A DNA stretch of 37,600 nt. Origin: Prochlorococcus sp. AG-436-C05. Lineage in GTDB: Bacteria > Cyanobacteriota > Cyanobacteriia > PCC-6307 > Cyanobiaceae. The notes under the pieces were generated by a model. The model made no database searches and was not told the DNA's origin. It worked only from the letters and a program-made list of their open reading frames with translations. The stretch covers positions 1-37,600 of the forward strand of contig QCPB01000012.1 of NCBI GenBank assembly GCA_003209795.1. The letters run 5' to 3'. Positions 17,373 through 26,376 of the stretch are shown here, piece after piece; position 1 is the first letter of the stretch, and each line of letters opens with the position of its first letter. Made by a program: the position numbers and the translations under genes.

Positions 17373-18632
17373 ATGAAGTTATCTAATATTCAACAATATA
17401 GTGTTGTAACAGCAAACTATTGGGCGTTCACGCTTACTGACGGCGCATTAAGATTATTAGTTGTTGGTCACTTTCATGAGCTAGGTTACACAACTCTACA
17501 AATTGCTTTACTTTTCCTTTTTTATGAGTTTTTTGGAATAATTACTAATCTTTATGGTGGTTGGATAGGAGCAAGATATGGTTTAAGGCTTACTTTATGG
17601 ATTGGGACTATCCTGCAAATCATCGCTCTTTTTATGCTTATTCCAGTTAAGGAAGATTGGCCAGTAATTTTTAGTGTGGCATACGTTATGGTTGCTCAAG
17701 CAGTTAGCGGGATAGCAAAAGATTTAAACAAAATGAGTGCTAAAAGTGCTGTTAAGACAGTAGTTCCAGAGACAAATGATGGCAATGATACTGGCCAAAA
17801 ACAACTTTTTAAATGGGTTGCTATTTTAACTGGATCTAAAAATGCTCTTAAGGGAGTTGGCTTTTTCTTGGGTGGACTTTTATATAAGTTATTTGGATTC
17901 AATAATGCTGTAGGAATTATGGGTTTTGGACTCTGCTTAGCCTTTTTATTGACATTAATTTTGCCTGGAGAAATTGGCAAGATGAAAACCAAACCAGCTT
18001 TTAATGATCTTTTTTCAAAATCAAATGCAATAAATATTCTTTCAGCAGCAAGATTCTTTCTTTTTGGAGCAAGAGATGTTTGGTTTGTTGTAGCTCTCCC
18101 AGTATTCCTAGATATGGCATTTGGTTGGGACTACATGGAAATAGGATTATTTCTTGGGGCCTGGGTAATAGGTTATGGAATTGTTCAGGCTTCGGCTCCA
18201 GCAATTAGAAAGATGTGGGGCCAGAAAGAAAGTCCAGATCGTAAAGCTATCCAATTTTGGAGTGCCGTATTAATGGTCATACCATCTTTGATAGGAGTCG
18301 CATTATGGAGAGAAAGTTCTCCATCGATAGCAATAATTTTAGGACTTACTATTTTTGGATTTGTTTTTGCAATGAATTCCTCTACACATTCTTATATGAT
18401 TTTGGCCTACTCTGATAATGAAAAAGTCAGCTTAAATGTTGGCTTCTATTACATGGCAAATGCTGCTGGAAGACTAGTTGGAACATTACTATCTGGCTTA
18501 CTATTTATGATTGGGAGAAATCCAAGTATTGGTCTTCAATATTGTCTTTATTTTTCATCACTTCTAATATTATTATCTTGGATTTCGAGTCTTAAATTAC
18601 CATCAATCAAACAAAGCTTATCATCACCATAA
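17373..18632 (+). CDS. arsJ: ArsJ-type major facilitator, organoarsenical exporter
   Basis: The 419-residue protein has about 11-12 membrane helices and the N-terminal pattern YWAFTLTDGALRLLVVGHFH typical of ArsJ. Family knowledge: ArsJ exports 1-arseno-3-phosphoglycerate, which then falls apart outside. A cytosolic loop lies around residues 120-150. It follows the GAPDH gene by 12 bp, the usual gene pairing. Confidence 0.88.
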   Translation: MKLSNIQQYSVVTANYWAFTLTDGALRLLVVGHFHELGYTTLQIALLFLFYEFFGIITNLYGGWIGARYGLRLTLWIGTILQIIALFMLIPVKEDWPVIFSVAYVMVAQAVSGIAKDLNKMSAKSAVKTVVPETNDGNDTGQKQLFKWVAILTGSKNALKGVGFFLGGLLYKLFGFNNAVGIMGFGLCLAFLLTLILPGEIGKMKTKPAFNDLFSKSNAINILSAARFFLFGARDVWFVVALPVFLDMAFGWDYMEIGLFLGAWVIGYGIVQASAPAIRKMWGQKESPDRKAIQFWSAVLMVIPSLIGVALWRESSPSIAIILGLTIFGFVFAMNSSTHSYMILAYSDNEKVSLNVGFYYMANAAGRLVGTLLSGLLFMIGRNPSIGLQYCLYFSSLLILLSWISSLKLPSIKQSLSSP

Positions 18633-18662
18633 AAGCTAATTTTTAGAAATTAGAATATTTAG

Positions 18663-19889
18663 ATGGCAAAAATATCCTTAATTGAACTTGCAAAAATTTT
18701 TCTAAAAATTGGTATTTTCAGCTTTGGAGGACCATATGCTCATATTTCTTTATTCGAAGATGAACTTATAAATAATAAAAAATTGATCTCAACCCAATCT
18801 TTTGAAAAAGGTATTGGTTTATGTCAATTGCTTCCAGGGCCAATATCCACTCAATTAGCAATATATATAGGTCTTAAAATTAATGGTTATCTTGGTGGAT
18901 TGATATCCGGTACATGTTTCATTATCCCAGGATTCATTTCGGTATTAGTTCTTAGCTTTTTTTGGCAAATTTATTCTGGATCAAAATTTCTAAGTGATTT
19001 AATTTATTTTAATCCTCCTATTATTGCAGGAATAATTTTTTCATTTTCATTAGTTCTATTAAAAAAAAGATTAAAGTTAGATCGAGTATTATTCTCTAGC
19101 TCAATCTTATTTCTACTTATATTTGCCAAATATAATAGTATTCAATTTCCTCTAATAACAATTCTTACTATTGCAGGTTTGATAAATATTTTCTTACAGA
19201 AATGGAAAAATATTTTTTATAGTTTTGTTCCTTTATCTATATTTTCAACAACCTCATTTTTAACTAGCTCAATCTTTTTGGATATTGCCAAGTTTTATAA
19301 TTTTTTTAAGGACTCTACAAACTCAAAGTTTTTAATAGATTATCTTAATCTATTTTTTTTCTTTTTCAAATCAGGACTTTTTATTTTTGGAGGTGGATTA
19401 GTAATCATTCCCCTAATGAGTGATTATGTTGTCTCACAAGGATGGTTAACAAATAATGAATTTATAGATGGGATAATGATTGGCCAAATAACACCTGGTC
19501 CTGTCTTATTAACTACAAGTTTTATTGGATACAAAGCTGGGTTTTCGATCGGAGGAATAAATGGAGCTTTAAAGTATTCATTTATATCAACTTTTGCAAT
19601 TTTTTTACCAAGTTTTTTATTGATTTTTGTTTTTGGAAAAGGCTTCATAAAAAACAGAATTAAATCGATTAATTACTTTATCGAAGGAGTAATCAATACA
19701 ATTCCAGGAGCAGTTATTTTCTCTGGCTTTAATTTAATTGAAGATAGTTATTCATCAAAATTCTTTTTAATTAGCTCTATTTTTATAGTTTTAATCTCCA
19801 CACTATTATCTTTTTTTAAAATAGTTCCAACCTACATACTTATTCTTTTTTCTTTAATATTAGGTTTATCAAAATATTTGTTCGCATAA
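18663..19889 (+). CDS. chrA: Chromate transporter family protein ChrA
   Basis: The 408-residue membrane protein has two CHR half-repeats: an N-terminal one with [18 protein letters not shown] and LPGPIST, and a C-terminal one with [15 protein letters not shown] and [10 protein letters not shown]. The FGG and (L/T)PGP motifs of both halves are present. ChrA proteins move chromate or related oxyanions; in an As/P island the real substrate is uncertain. It lies 30 bp after arsJ and may belong to the same transcript. Confidence 0.9.
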   Translation: MAKISLIELAKIFLKIGIFSFGGPYAHISLFEDELINNKKLISTQSFEKGIGLCQLLPGPISTQLAIYIGLKINGYLGGLISGTCFIIPGFISVLVLSFFWQIYSGSKFLSDLIYFNPPIIAGIIFSFSLVLLKKRLKLDRVLFSSSILFLLIFAKYNSIQFPLITILTIAGLINIFLQKWKNIFYSFVPLSIFSTTSFLTSSIFLDIAKFYNFFKDSTNSKFLIDYLNLFFFFFKSGLFIFGGGLVIIPLMSDYVVSQGWLTNNEFIDGIMIGQITPGPVLLTTSFIGYKAGFSIGGINGALKYSFISTFAIFLPSFLLIFVFGKGFIKNRIKSINYFIEGVINTIPGAVIFSGFNLIEDSYSSKFFLISSIFIVLISTLLSFFKIVPTYILILFSLILGLSKYLFA

Positions 19890-19935
19890 AAAAAGGAGGA
19901 AATAAATTCCCCCATTTAAATGTTTGTCTTACGAT

Positions 19936-20910
19936 TTATTTACCGATTCTATTTACAGCAGCCCTTGACTTCTCAAGAATATCTCCTTTCAAAGGAACAA
20001 ATCCTAGTGATGGAGCTTTATCTTGATACTCATCGCTTAAAAGTGTACTTAAAGCTTCTTGGATAGCTTTAGTATTTTTACCATTGCCTTCTTCATAAGC
20101 AAGAATCCAAGTTAAGGATGCTATCGGATAAGCTCCTTTCGCTCTTGGATTAGGATTCTTACCAGCAAGATTTTCATCTAGAGTAATACCATTAAGAGCT
20201 TTTGCTCCTGCCTCAACTGTAGGCTTTACATACTCTCCAGAACGATTCTGAAGTGCAGCAGCTTTAACATTTCCTTTTATATACGATTGATTAACATAAC
20301 CAATTGCACCAGGAGTATTTTGGATAACACCAGCAACACCAGAATTACCTTTAGCACCAACACCTGCAGGCCATTTAACTGATTTTCCTGTCCCTAAAGT
20401 CCAGTTTCTTGAAAAAGCTTCCATAGAGTTTGTAAAGGCTTTAGTTGTACCTGATCCATCAGAACGATGTGTCCAAGTTAACTTACCTGATTTACAGCCT
20501 AATTCTTTCCAATCTTTAATCATTCCCATAGCAACTTTTACTGCTTTCTCTTGGGAAAGTTTCAAATCACAGTCGTAGTTATATCCAAAAGCAATAGTAC
20601 CTCCAACCATAGGTATCTGAACTAATCCTCTAGTAACTTTTGCTATATCCTTATCTTTCATGGGATCATCAGAAGCACCAAAGTTAACTGTTTCGTCAAT
20701 GAATGCCTTACGTCCTGATCCAGAACCAACAGCTTGATAATTTACTTTTGGACCACCTTCATTTGATAAATCCTTGAACCATCTAGTATAAATTTTGGCA
20801 GGGAAAGATGCTCCAGCTCCACTTAACCTCACTGAAGAAGTTGAGGTTCCGCAAGAAGCGATCAAAGTCATTGTAGAAGCTAATAAAAGAGCTTTTTTAG
20901 GAAAGCGCAT
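19936..20910 (-). CDS. pstS: Phosphate-binding lipoprotein PstS
   Basis: The 324-residue protein has a lipoprotein signal (LIASC at residues 16-20) and the PstS core GAGASFPAKIYTRWF, GSGSGRKAF, ASDDPM and RSDGSGTTKAF, which contact phosphate. It delivers phosphate to the PstCAB transporter, whose genes are not here. A candidate PHO box lies about 100 bp upstream of its start. It is divergent from the porin at 21266. Confidence 0.96.
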   Translation of the reverse strand: MRFPKKALLLASTMTLIASCGTSTSSVRLSGAGASFPAKIYTRWFKDLSNEGGPKVNYQAVGSGSGRKAFIDETVNFGASDDPMKDKDIAKVTRGLVQIPMVGGTIAFGYNYDCDLKLSQEKAVKVAMGMIKDWKELGCKSGKLTWTHRSDGSGTTKAFTNSMEAFSRNWTLGTGKSVKWPAGVGAKGNSGVAGVIQNTPGAIGYVNQSYIKGNVKAAALQNRSGEYVKPTVEAGAKALNGITLDENLAGKNPNPRAKGAYPIASLTWILAYEEGNGKNTKAIQEALSTLLSDEYQDKAPSLGFVPLKGDILEKSRAAVNRIGK

Positions 20911-21008
20911 AATTGTCTTTTTAGAAATAGGAAGACTCCATCTTTTATAGCACTTAATTTGAACCCAAATACTTTTTAATTTAAAGTTTATCTTTTAATT
21001 AATTAGTT

Positions 21009-21039
21009 CTTAACCCTCTCTTAAACTAAATCTTGATTA
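21009..21039. promoter_or_regulatory. Candidate PHO box in front of pstS
   Basis: Three 8-bp units, cttaaccc (21009), cttaaact (21020) and cttgatta (21032), fit the cyanobacterial pattern PyTTAAPyPy(T/A) with 3-4 bp spacers. The third has one mismatch. It is about 100 bp upstream of the pstS start. Confidence 0.5.
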
Positions 21040-21142
21040 AAGCTTTTATCGTTTGGTTTTGAAAATATATAAAAATAAATATGTGTTTATTTTTTAACTT
21101 TTATAAAAAAAATTCTCGAAATATATATACATTTTTTATTTA

Positions 21143-21173
21143 ATTTAAGGGAAGTTTAAGTTCTCTTTAAATT
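21143..21173. promoter_or_regulatory. Candidate PHO box in front of the porin
   Basis: tttaa cores at 21144, 21155 and 21166 are exactly 11 bp apart. On the minus strand they read as cttaaatt, cttaaact and tttaaaga. It lies about 93 bp upstream of the porin start, a typical PhoB activator position. Confidence 0.55.
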
Positions 21174-21265
21174 TTCTATTTCCTTATGATCCTTATTCAT
21201 TTCTTAACCTACAACCGTTGAAATGAATATTGGATATTAATCCATTATTTAACGTGTTGAGGAAC

Positions 21266-22396
21266 ATGAAACTATTTAAAAAGCTATTTATAGCACCTGC
21301 TGCATTAGGACTTCTTGCTCCTATGTCTGCAACAGCTAATGAGCTTAACATTGCTGATGTATCTGGTTACTCTTCATCAGAAGAAGTTAAGAACATTAGC
21401 GAATTTGATGCTAAAAAAGAACTTGCTATTACTAATAGCCGTGTAGATGGCATAGAAGCAAAAGTCAACAACTTCGAAGCTGGTGGTTTTACAGAAACAA
21501 CTTCTATGAAAGGAGTAGCTGAATTCTTGATCGGTGCAGCTAGTAATGGTGGTTCTGATGCTGAAGAAGCTGTCATGTTAAACTATCACTGGTCAGTTGA
21601 CTTGGATACTAGTTTTACTGGTGATGATAAATTAAACGTCGAAATTTCATCTGGTAACCAAAATGGTACCAAAACAGTTAATGAAGTTCTCGATTTCGGA
21701 GAGCCCGCATCAGATCAATTAAGAATCGAAGATATTAACTACACTTTCCCTGTAGGAGAATGGACAGTTACTGTTGGTGATTCATTGGATGCTTCCAAAC
21801 AATTCCCAAATGCCTGTGCTGTTGAGGCAGTGGTAGATGGAATAGACAAATGTGGGGTTGAAAAATCTCTTGCATTAGGTGGAGATGTCTCAGTTAGTGC
21901 TGGTACAGAATTAGGAAATGGATGGTCCTTAGGATTAGGTCTTTCTGCTTTAGGTGCTAATGGTTCAGACGGTATCTTTACTAAAGAAGGTACTGATTAT
22001 TATGGTATTGCTCTCGGCTACGCAGCAGATAATTTCGAAGTATCTGCGGCTTTCGGAGATGTCGATTCTGGTTCATACTATGGCTTTGCAGCTTCTTATA
22101 GTTCAGATGACTTTCCAACTATTAGTGGAGGTATTGAATTCGGAAACCCAGATTCAAGTGATGACACCACTCAATACGTAGTGGGTGCTTCTTCTGATCT
22201 TGGCGAAGGTACTATCGCAGCAACACTAGGAACAAAAAAACATTACAAAAGTTCTGAAACAGAACAACTTGCTTACGACATTAGTTACTCTTATCCAATA
22301 AACGATTCAATGTCTATTAAGCCATTTGCTTATGTTGTTGAGCAAACTGGTGATAATGATTCTGGAATTGGTGTAATAACAAAATTCAAGTTCTAG
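21266..22396 (+). CDS. Phosphate-regulated porin (Som/PhoE-like)
   Basis: Starting at ATG 21266 (the upstream ATG 21230 lacks a ribosome-binding site, while ttgaggaac precedes 21266), the protein has 376 residues. It has a signal peptide (LLAPMSATA), the ELNIADVSGYSSSEEV segment, a coiled coil TNSRVDGIEAKVNNFEAG and a beta-barrel ending in VITKFKF. It is a third member of the porin family at 9964/11257 and is divergent from pstS. Its role is probably phosphate entry across the outer membrane under starvation. Confidence 0.85.
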   Translation: MKLFKKLFIAPAALGLLAPMSATANELNIADVSGYSSSEEVKNISEFDAKKELAITNSRVDGIEAKVNNFEAGGFTETTSMKGVAEFLIGAASNGGSDAEEAVMLNYHWSVDLDTSFTGDDKLNVEISSGNQNGTKTVNEVLDFGEPASDQLRIEDINYTFPVGEWTVTVGDSLDASKQFPNACAVEAVVDGIDKCGVEKSLALGGDVSVSAGTELGNGWSLGLGLSALGANGSDGIFTKEGTDYYGIALGYAADNFEVSAAFGDVDSGSYYGFAASYSSDDFPTISGGIEFGNPDSSDDTTQYVVGASSDLGEGTIAATLGTKKHYKSSETEQLAYDISYSYPINDSMSIKPFAYVVEQTGDNDSGIGVITKFKF

Positions 22397-22430
22397 TCTT
22401 ATCTAAGTTCTTAAAATCCTACGCATATCT

Positions 22431-22457
22431 AAAGCCTGCAAAATTGTAGGTTTTTTT
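22431..22457 (+). terminator. Terminator of the porin at 21266
   Basis: aacctgc-like stem (agcctgc / gtaggtt, one G-U) with a short loop and a run of seven T. Confidence 0.65.
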
Positions 22458-22518
22458 ATTGCAACAAAAAAAAGGTTGTGAATGTATTAAAAACAATCAA
22501 ATAATTTTTATATAAATC

Positions 22519-23673
22519 TCAAGATTCTACCGTCAATGGGAAGATAACTTCTATAATTGCTCCACCATCCTTATGATTAAAAGCCTTTATAAAACCTTTA
22601 TTGTTATTGATTATTTTTTTTGTTATTGAAAGACCTAAACCACTACCACTTTTCTTGAATTTAGTCCTTGATGGATCACCTCTATAAAAACGAGAAAAAA
22701 TATCATTAAATTCATTTTCTTCTAATCCAATACCTTTATCTCTAACTCTCATAACAACCGAGCTATCTCTTTTAAAAATTTCAATTTGAATTTCTTCATT
22801 AGCTGGGGAATAACGAATAGCATTATCCAAAATATTTATAAAAGCTCTTTTTAAATTTTCAATATCCGCAGATATAAAATATTTTGTTGGTATCAGTAGA
22901 TTTATTTTTATATCTTTTTTTTCTGCAAGTGGTTTTAAGGTTTGCCAAGATTCCATCACTAAATCTGAAATAGATATTTTTTTATTTTTATTAAAAGCCT
23001 CGCTACTTTCTAGCTTAGAAAGTTCTAAAGTTTCTTCGACCATTTTTCTTAATCTTTTAGATTCTTTCTTAAGTCTTTTAACGAGATATCTATCTTTCTT
23101 TGATACTACTGATTCCAGTCTTTCGCCTATCAAAATAAGAGATGTAAGAGGTGTTTTCAGTTCATGAGACACATCATTGATTAATTGATTCTGTCTTTTT
23201 TTTATGGATTCAATTGATAATTTACTCTCCAACAATATTAAATAATTTTTTTTCCTTGCTCTAACAATATTTACAGAAATGGGTTCCCCCGAAATAGTGC
23301 AATCTAGGCTGATTGGGAAATCTTTTTTTCTTGAATATAAAATCTTATTTCTTAGTACTTCGAGCTCATTAATATCATTAATTGCTTTTCCAATAACATC
23401 TTTATATTTAATAAACTTAATGAGAGATAAACCTTTCTGATTGATAAATTTTATTGTTAGATCAGATGACAAAATCATCCATCCTTGAGATGAATAATCT
23501 AACCAAGATAAAAGTTGCTGTGGTTTAACTTTATCAAATGGAAAATCAAAAATTTGTTGGTTCTTATTTTTAGTTAATTCAATATTTTTATTATTTTTTG
23601 AAAGTCCTTTAACCTTGGTTTTCCATTTCTCATAAAAGAAAGTTAATACCTCTTGTAGCGTTTTCATTTTCAT
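22519..23673 (-). CDS. phoR: Phosphate sensor histidine kinase PhoR
   Basis: The 384-residue kinase has a PAS-like region (about 54-100), a HisKA box NDVSHELKTP with the phosphorylated His170, an N box NILDNAIRYSP, and GIGLEE/GSGLGLS ATP-lid motifs. No membrane helix is visible, as in other picocyanobacterial PhoR. Its ATG overlaps the phoB stop (ATGA), so the two are translationally coupled. Expected role: phosphorylates PhoB under low phosphate. Confidence 0.92.
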   Translation of the reverse strand: MKMKTLQEVLTFFYEKWKTKVKGLSKNNKNIELTKNKNQQIFDFPFDKVKPQQLLSWLDYSSQGWMILSSDLTIKFINQKGLSLIKFIKYKDVIGKAINDINELEVLRNKILYSRKKDFPISLDCTISGEPISVNIVRARKKNYLILLESKLSIESIKKRQNQLINDVSHELKTPLTSLILIGERLESVVSKKDRYLVKRLKKESKRLRKMVEETLELSKLESSEAFNKNKKISISDLVMESWQTLKPLAEKKDIKINLLIPTKYFISADIENLKRAFINILDNAIRYSPANEEIQIEIFKRDSSVVMRVRDKGIGLEENEFNDIFSRFYRGDPSRTKFKKSGSGLGLSITKKIINNNKGFIKAFNHKDGGAIIEVIFPLTVES

Positions 23674-24413
23674 CCAAACTTATATCCAAAGCCTCTAACA
23701 GTTTTAAGAAACTTTGGAGCTGAGGGATCTTCTTCTAATTTCTCTCTGAGCCACCTAACATGAACATCTACAGTTTTAGTTTCACCGATAAAGTCAATTT
23801 CCCATATTTTTTCAAGTATTAAATCTCTTGACCATACCCTTTTAGGATTTTTCATAAATAATTCTAATAATTTAAATTCTTTTGGAGATAATGTTATTTC
23901 TCTATCGAAAGAAGTTACCCTACATTCTTCCAAAAACATTTTTATATGGTTAAACTCTATGACGGTTTTTGAGTTTTCTATATTTTTTTTATTACGTTTA
24001 GATCTTCTTATTAAGGCTCTTGATCTAGCAATTAATTCATTTAAACCAAAAGGTTTTGTTAAATAATCATCTGCACCAACCTCTAAACCAAGAACCCTGT
24101 CTGATTCATTATCTTTAGCACTCAAAATTAGTATGGGTGTATAGTTTTCTTCATTTCTTATTTTTCTGCATAACTCTAATCCATTTAACCCTGGCAACAT
24201 TAAATCGAGAATTATTAGGTCAACATCATTTTTAGAATCATTAGTAATAAAATCTAATGCAGTTAAACCATCTTTGAAACTTAATACTCTAAAACCTTCG
24301 CTATTCAATGTCTCACTTACTGTCAACCTAATACTCTTGTCATCCTCTACAAGAAGAATTTTTGAGTCTTGCAAACTTTTATGATCTTTAATAGCCATTT
24401 GAAAACCCAACAA
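23670..24413 (-). CDS. phoB: Phosphate response regulator PhoB
   Basis: The 247-residue protein has a full receiver: D24-D25 pair, phosphorylated D70 (LIILDLMLPGLNG) and K120 (TKPFGL). Its C-terminal OmpR-type winged helix includes LSPKEFKLLELF and VDVHVRWLREKL. It should bind the PHO boxes at 21.0-21.2 kb. An inner ATG five codons in is a possible start. Confidence 0.93.
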   Translation of the reverse strand: MLGFQMAIKDHKSLQDSKILLVEDDKSIRLTVSETLNSEGFRVLSFKDGLTALDFITNDSKNDVDLIILDLMLPGLNGLELCRKIRNEENYTPILILSAKDNESDRVLGLEVGADDYLTKPFGLNELIARSRALIRRSKRNKKNIENSKTVIEFNHIKMFLEECRVTSFDREITLSPKEFKLLELFMKNPKRVWSRDLILEKIWEIDFIGETKTVDVHVRWLREKLEEDPSAPKFLKTVRGFGYKFG

Positions 24414-24543
24414 ATTAATTTTATATAATCAAATTTATTTGATGTAATTATTTCACATTTACTTTACATTCAATGCTTATTTTTTTATTCGATCTTATTA
24501 GCTTTTTAATTTTTCCTTAAACCTGTTTATTTAATATAAAAAT

Positions 24544-24582
24544 GCTTCTTTAATTTTCCTCACACAAACATATTAAAGAAGC
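24544..24582 (+). ncRNA. Hairpin with porin anti-Shine-Dalgarno loop, or a decayed porin 5' end
   Basis: gcttctttaat (24544-24554) and attaaagaagc (24572-24582) form a perfect 11-bp stem around a 17-nt loop. On the plus strand the loop contains tcctcacacaaa, fully complementary to the ribosome-binding region of the porin at 9964 and largely to that at 11257. Read on the minus strand it resembles the leader and first codons of those porins with the ATG changed, so it may be a relic. No T run follows. Confidence 0.35.
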
Positions 24583-24702
24583 AAACTTATTTACTTTTAA
24601 GGAAGATCATGTAATTTAATATCCCATCTAAGCGTAAAAATAATCGTCATCTTCATATATAGTTGTCAACAAATATCATTTGCATGACTTATTCAAAATA
24701 AA

Positions 24703-25980
24703 TTAGTTTTTTATTAACTTCTTATCAGTATTATTTAATTTGTCGACTATAGGATCAAATGCATTCTCTAAATCTTTTGTATTAAATCTTGAATAACTTT
24801 TTAAATGAGTTTCAAGATCATGTCCCATTGCATCTGCTATTTGTTTTGGTGATCTATAAGTTCCATTTTTATTGATCCTATTATGAGCAACATAGGCGTA
24901 TCTATGCCGGAAAGAATAAGGTGTGCATTCTTGCCCCTCAACTTCAGCTTCCTTGCAAATTGACAACCAAATATTCTTAGGACTTCTATCTCTTAACTGT
25001 TTCCCTAACCTATCTGCGCCTTGTCCTTTCGATATTTGAGGAAGAAGTTCTCCAGCAGCAAACCTTTGCTGCAAAGTAAGGCACCATTCAAAAGGATTTC
25101 CATCTATATCCAAAACAAATAAAGGAAATAATCTTCTTCCATTTATCTTTGAATTCGATTTTTTATAAGTAGTCCAAAGTTCTGTTTTATTATTTTTTAG
25201 AACTAAATATCTAAGTTCTTCAGGCCTTAATCCATAAACTGCACAAAGCTGAGTTGCGAATTGCCATTTTGCTGCATGCTCATTATCTGCAAATGAATCA
25301 ACCAATCTTCCAATTTGGGAATCTGTTAATGGATAACCCACTCTCTTTTCTGTAGTTACTTCTTCTTCAGCTTTATTAAAAACTGGAGGTCTCCAATAGG
25401 ATGGAAAGTCTTCTCTTTCTACGCACCAATTTAAGAATCTATTAAAAGCTAATCTCATATGTCTTCGCATGGTTGTGCCTTTAGCCCAACCTCTTTTTTC
25501 TAAATTTTTACCATGTTGATATTCATTACTGACTTTATTCCATAATCTTTTACCATTTTGAGGTCTTGCCTTTGATCTCTTTACGTAAAAGAAAATTGCT
25601 TTAATTACAGGAAGATGCTTCCTTTTCCAGGTATTTTCTTGAATAGTGTGTCTATTAGAATTTCTATAATTTTCGAGAGCCATATCCCATTCCAGCTCAA
25701 ATTTAGTAGATGATTTCTGTGAAATGTCAAAAGCAGCCTTTAAAGAAATATTGGATTTATAGTTTTCATAAGTATCAGCAGCAGTTTCTATCAGCTTCAA
25801 AGCCTCAACCCATTGATCTTCCTGCCATTTGTAAGGAAGGTTTATTGATAAAAAACCTGATGCTTTTTTTCCATATAAAACACGAATATTTCCTCTATCA
25901 GGTTGAACAGTCCAACCAGTTCCAACAGAGACTTTAATTGCTCTTCTAAATACTTTTATCCAAGAGTTAGTTTCTGCCAC
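24703..25980 (-). CDS. int: Tyrosine recombinase (integrase) of a tRNA-Pro-targeting element
   Basis: The 425-residue protein has a core-binding domain (about 105-205) and a catalytic domain with Arg252 (YGLRPEELRYL), a basic beta region near 273, Arg358 in CTPYSFRHRYA (Tyr at the usual first-His position), His387 (MGHDLE) and nucleophile Tyr396. The N-terminal 100 residues probably bind arm-type DNA. The start is GTG 25980. The gene points into the unit, and its start is 148 bp from att copy 2, as in integrative elements. Confidence 0.9.
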   Translation of the reverse strand: MAETNSWIKVFRRAIKVSVGTGWTVQPDRGNIRVLYGKKASGFLSINLPYKWQEDQWVEALKLIETAADTYENYKSNISLKAAFDISQKSSTKFELEWDMALENYRNSNRHTIQENTWKRKHLPVIKAIFFYVKRSKARPQNGKRLWNKVSNEYQHGKNLEKRGWAKGTTMRRHMRLAFNRFLNWCVEREDFPSYWRPPVFNKAEEEVTTEKRVGYPLTDSQIGRLVDSFADNEHAAKWQFATQLCAVYGLRPEELRYLVLKNNKTELWTTYKKSNSKINGRRLFPLFVLDIDGNPFEWCLTLQQRFAAGELLPQISKGQGADRLGKQLRDRSPKNIWLSICKEAEVEGQECTPYSFRHRYAYVAHNRINKNGTYRSPKQIADAMGHDLETHLKSYSRFNTKDLENAFDPIVDKLNNTDKKLIKN

Positions 25981-26006
25981 AAAGCGTCCGAGTGCTCCTC
26001 TTTTAT

Positions 26007-26024
26007 TCTACGCAAATCCGTAGA
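26007..26024. repeat. Inverted repeat upstream of the integrase
   Basis: tctacg-N6-cgtaga, 27 bp upstream of the integrase start; a possible operator. Confidence 0.4.
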
Positions 26025-26050
26025 AATATAACCCTACTCAGACAAAAGTA

Positions 26051-26076
26051 TGCAGTCTCGTGCAGTCTCGTGCAGT
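26051..26076 (+). repeat. 10-bp tandem repeat near att copy 2
   Basis: tgcagtctcg twice, then tgcagt: 2.6 copies with a period of 10. It lies between the integrase start and att copy 2 and may bind an excision factor or the integrase arm domain. Confidence 0.5.
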
Positions 26077-26127
26077 TTATGATTGAAGTTATAGCTGAGA
26101 TAACAGAGTCTCACTTAATGCGTGTTA

Positions 26128-26173
26128 GTGCTTTGGGAGCACTAGGTCGCAGGTTCGAATACTGTCGCCCCGA
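26128..26173 (+). repeat. tRNA-Pro 3' fragment (att copy 2)
   Basis: 46 bp from gtgctttggg to cgccccgat with one change (aatcctg to aatactg). It is the right boundary of the integrase-bearing unit and lacks the terminator that follows other copies. Confidence 0.9.
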
Positions 26174-26203
26174 TTGATCTCTCGCAATTCTCAAAAACGT
26201 TTC

Positions 26204-26252
26204 GGGCGAGGAATGGGCGAGGATTTGTATAACTTTGAATAACTTTGGAGGG
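26204..26252 (+). repeat. Phased repeat array S2 (gggcgag x2)
   Basis: gggcgag at 26204 and 26215 (period 11), then ttgtata, ttgaata and ttggag at about the same spacing. It begins 31 bp from att copy 2, closer than elsewhere. Confidence 0.55.
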
Positions 26253-26376
26253 TATCTCAACAGTTTTTAAGATGAATATGCATTAATTAAATAATTTTAT
26301 ATTCTTAGATTTCCCACATTATTTAATGTTTGATTTAAAATTAGAAAAATGAATCTAAATCATTAATATTTAATTT

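Noticed and set aside
19889-19935. Possible terminator between chrA and pstS
   Set aside because: ggagg/cccc pairing contains a mismatch and the T run is poor; too weak to list.
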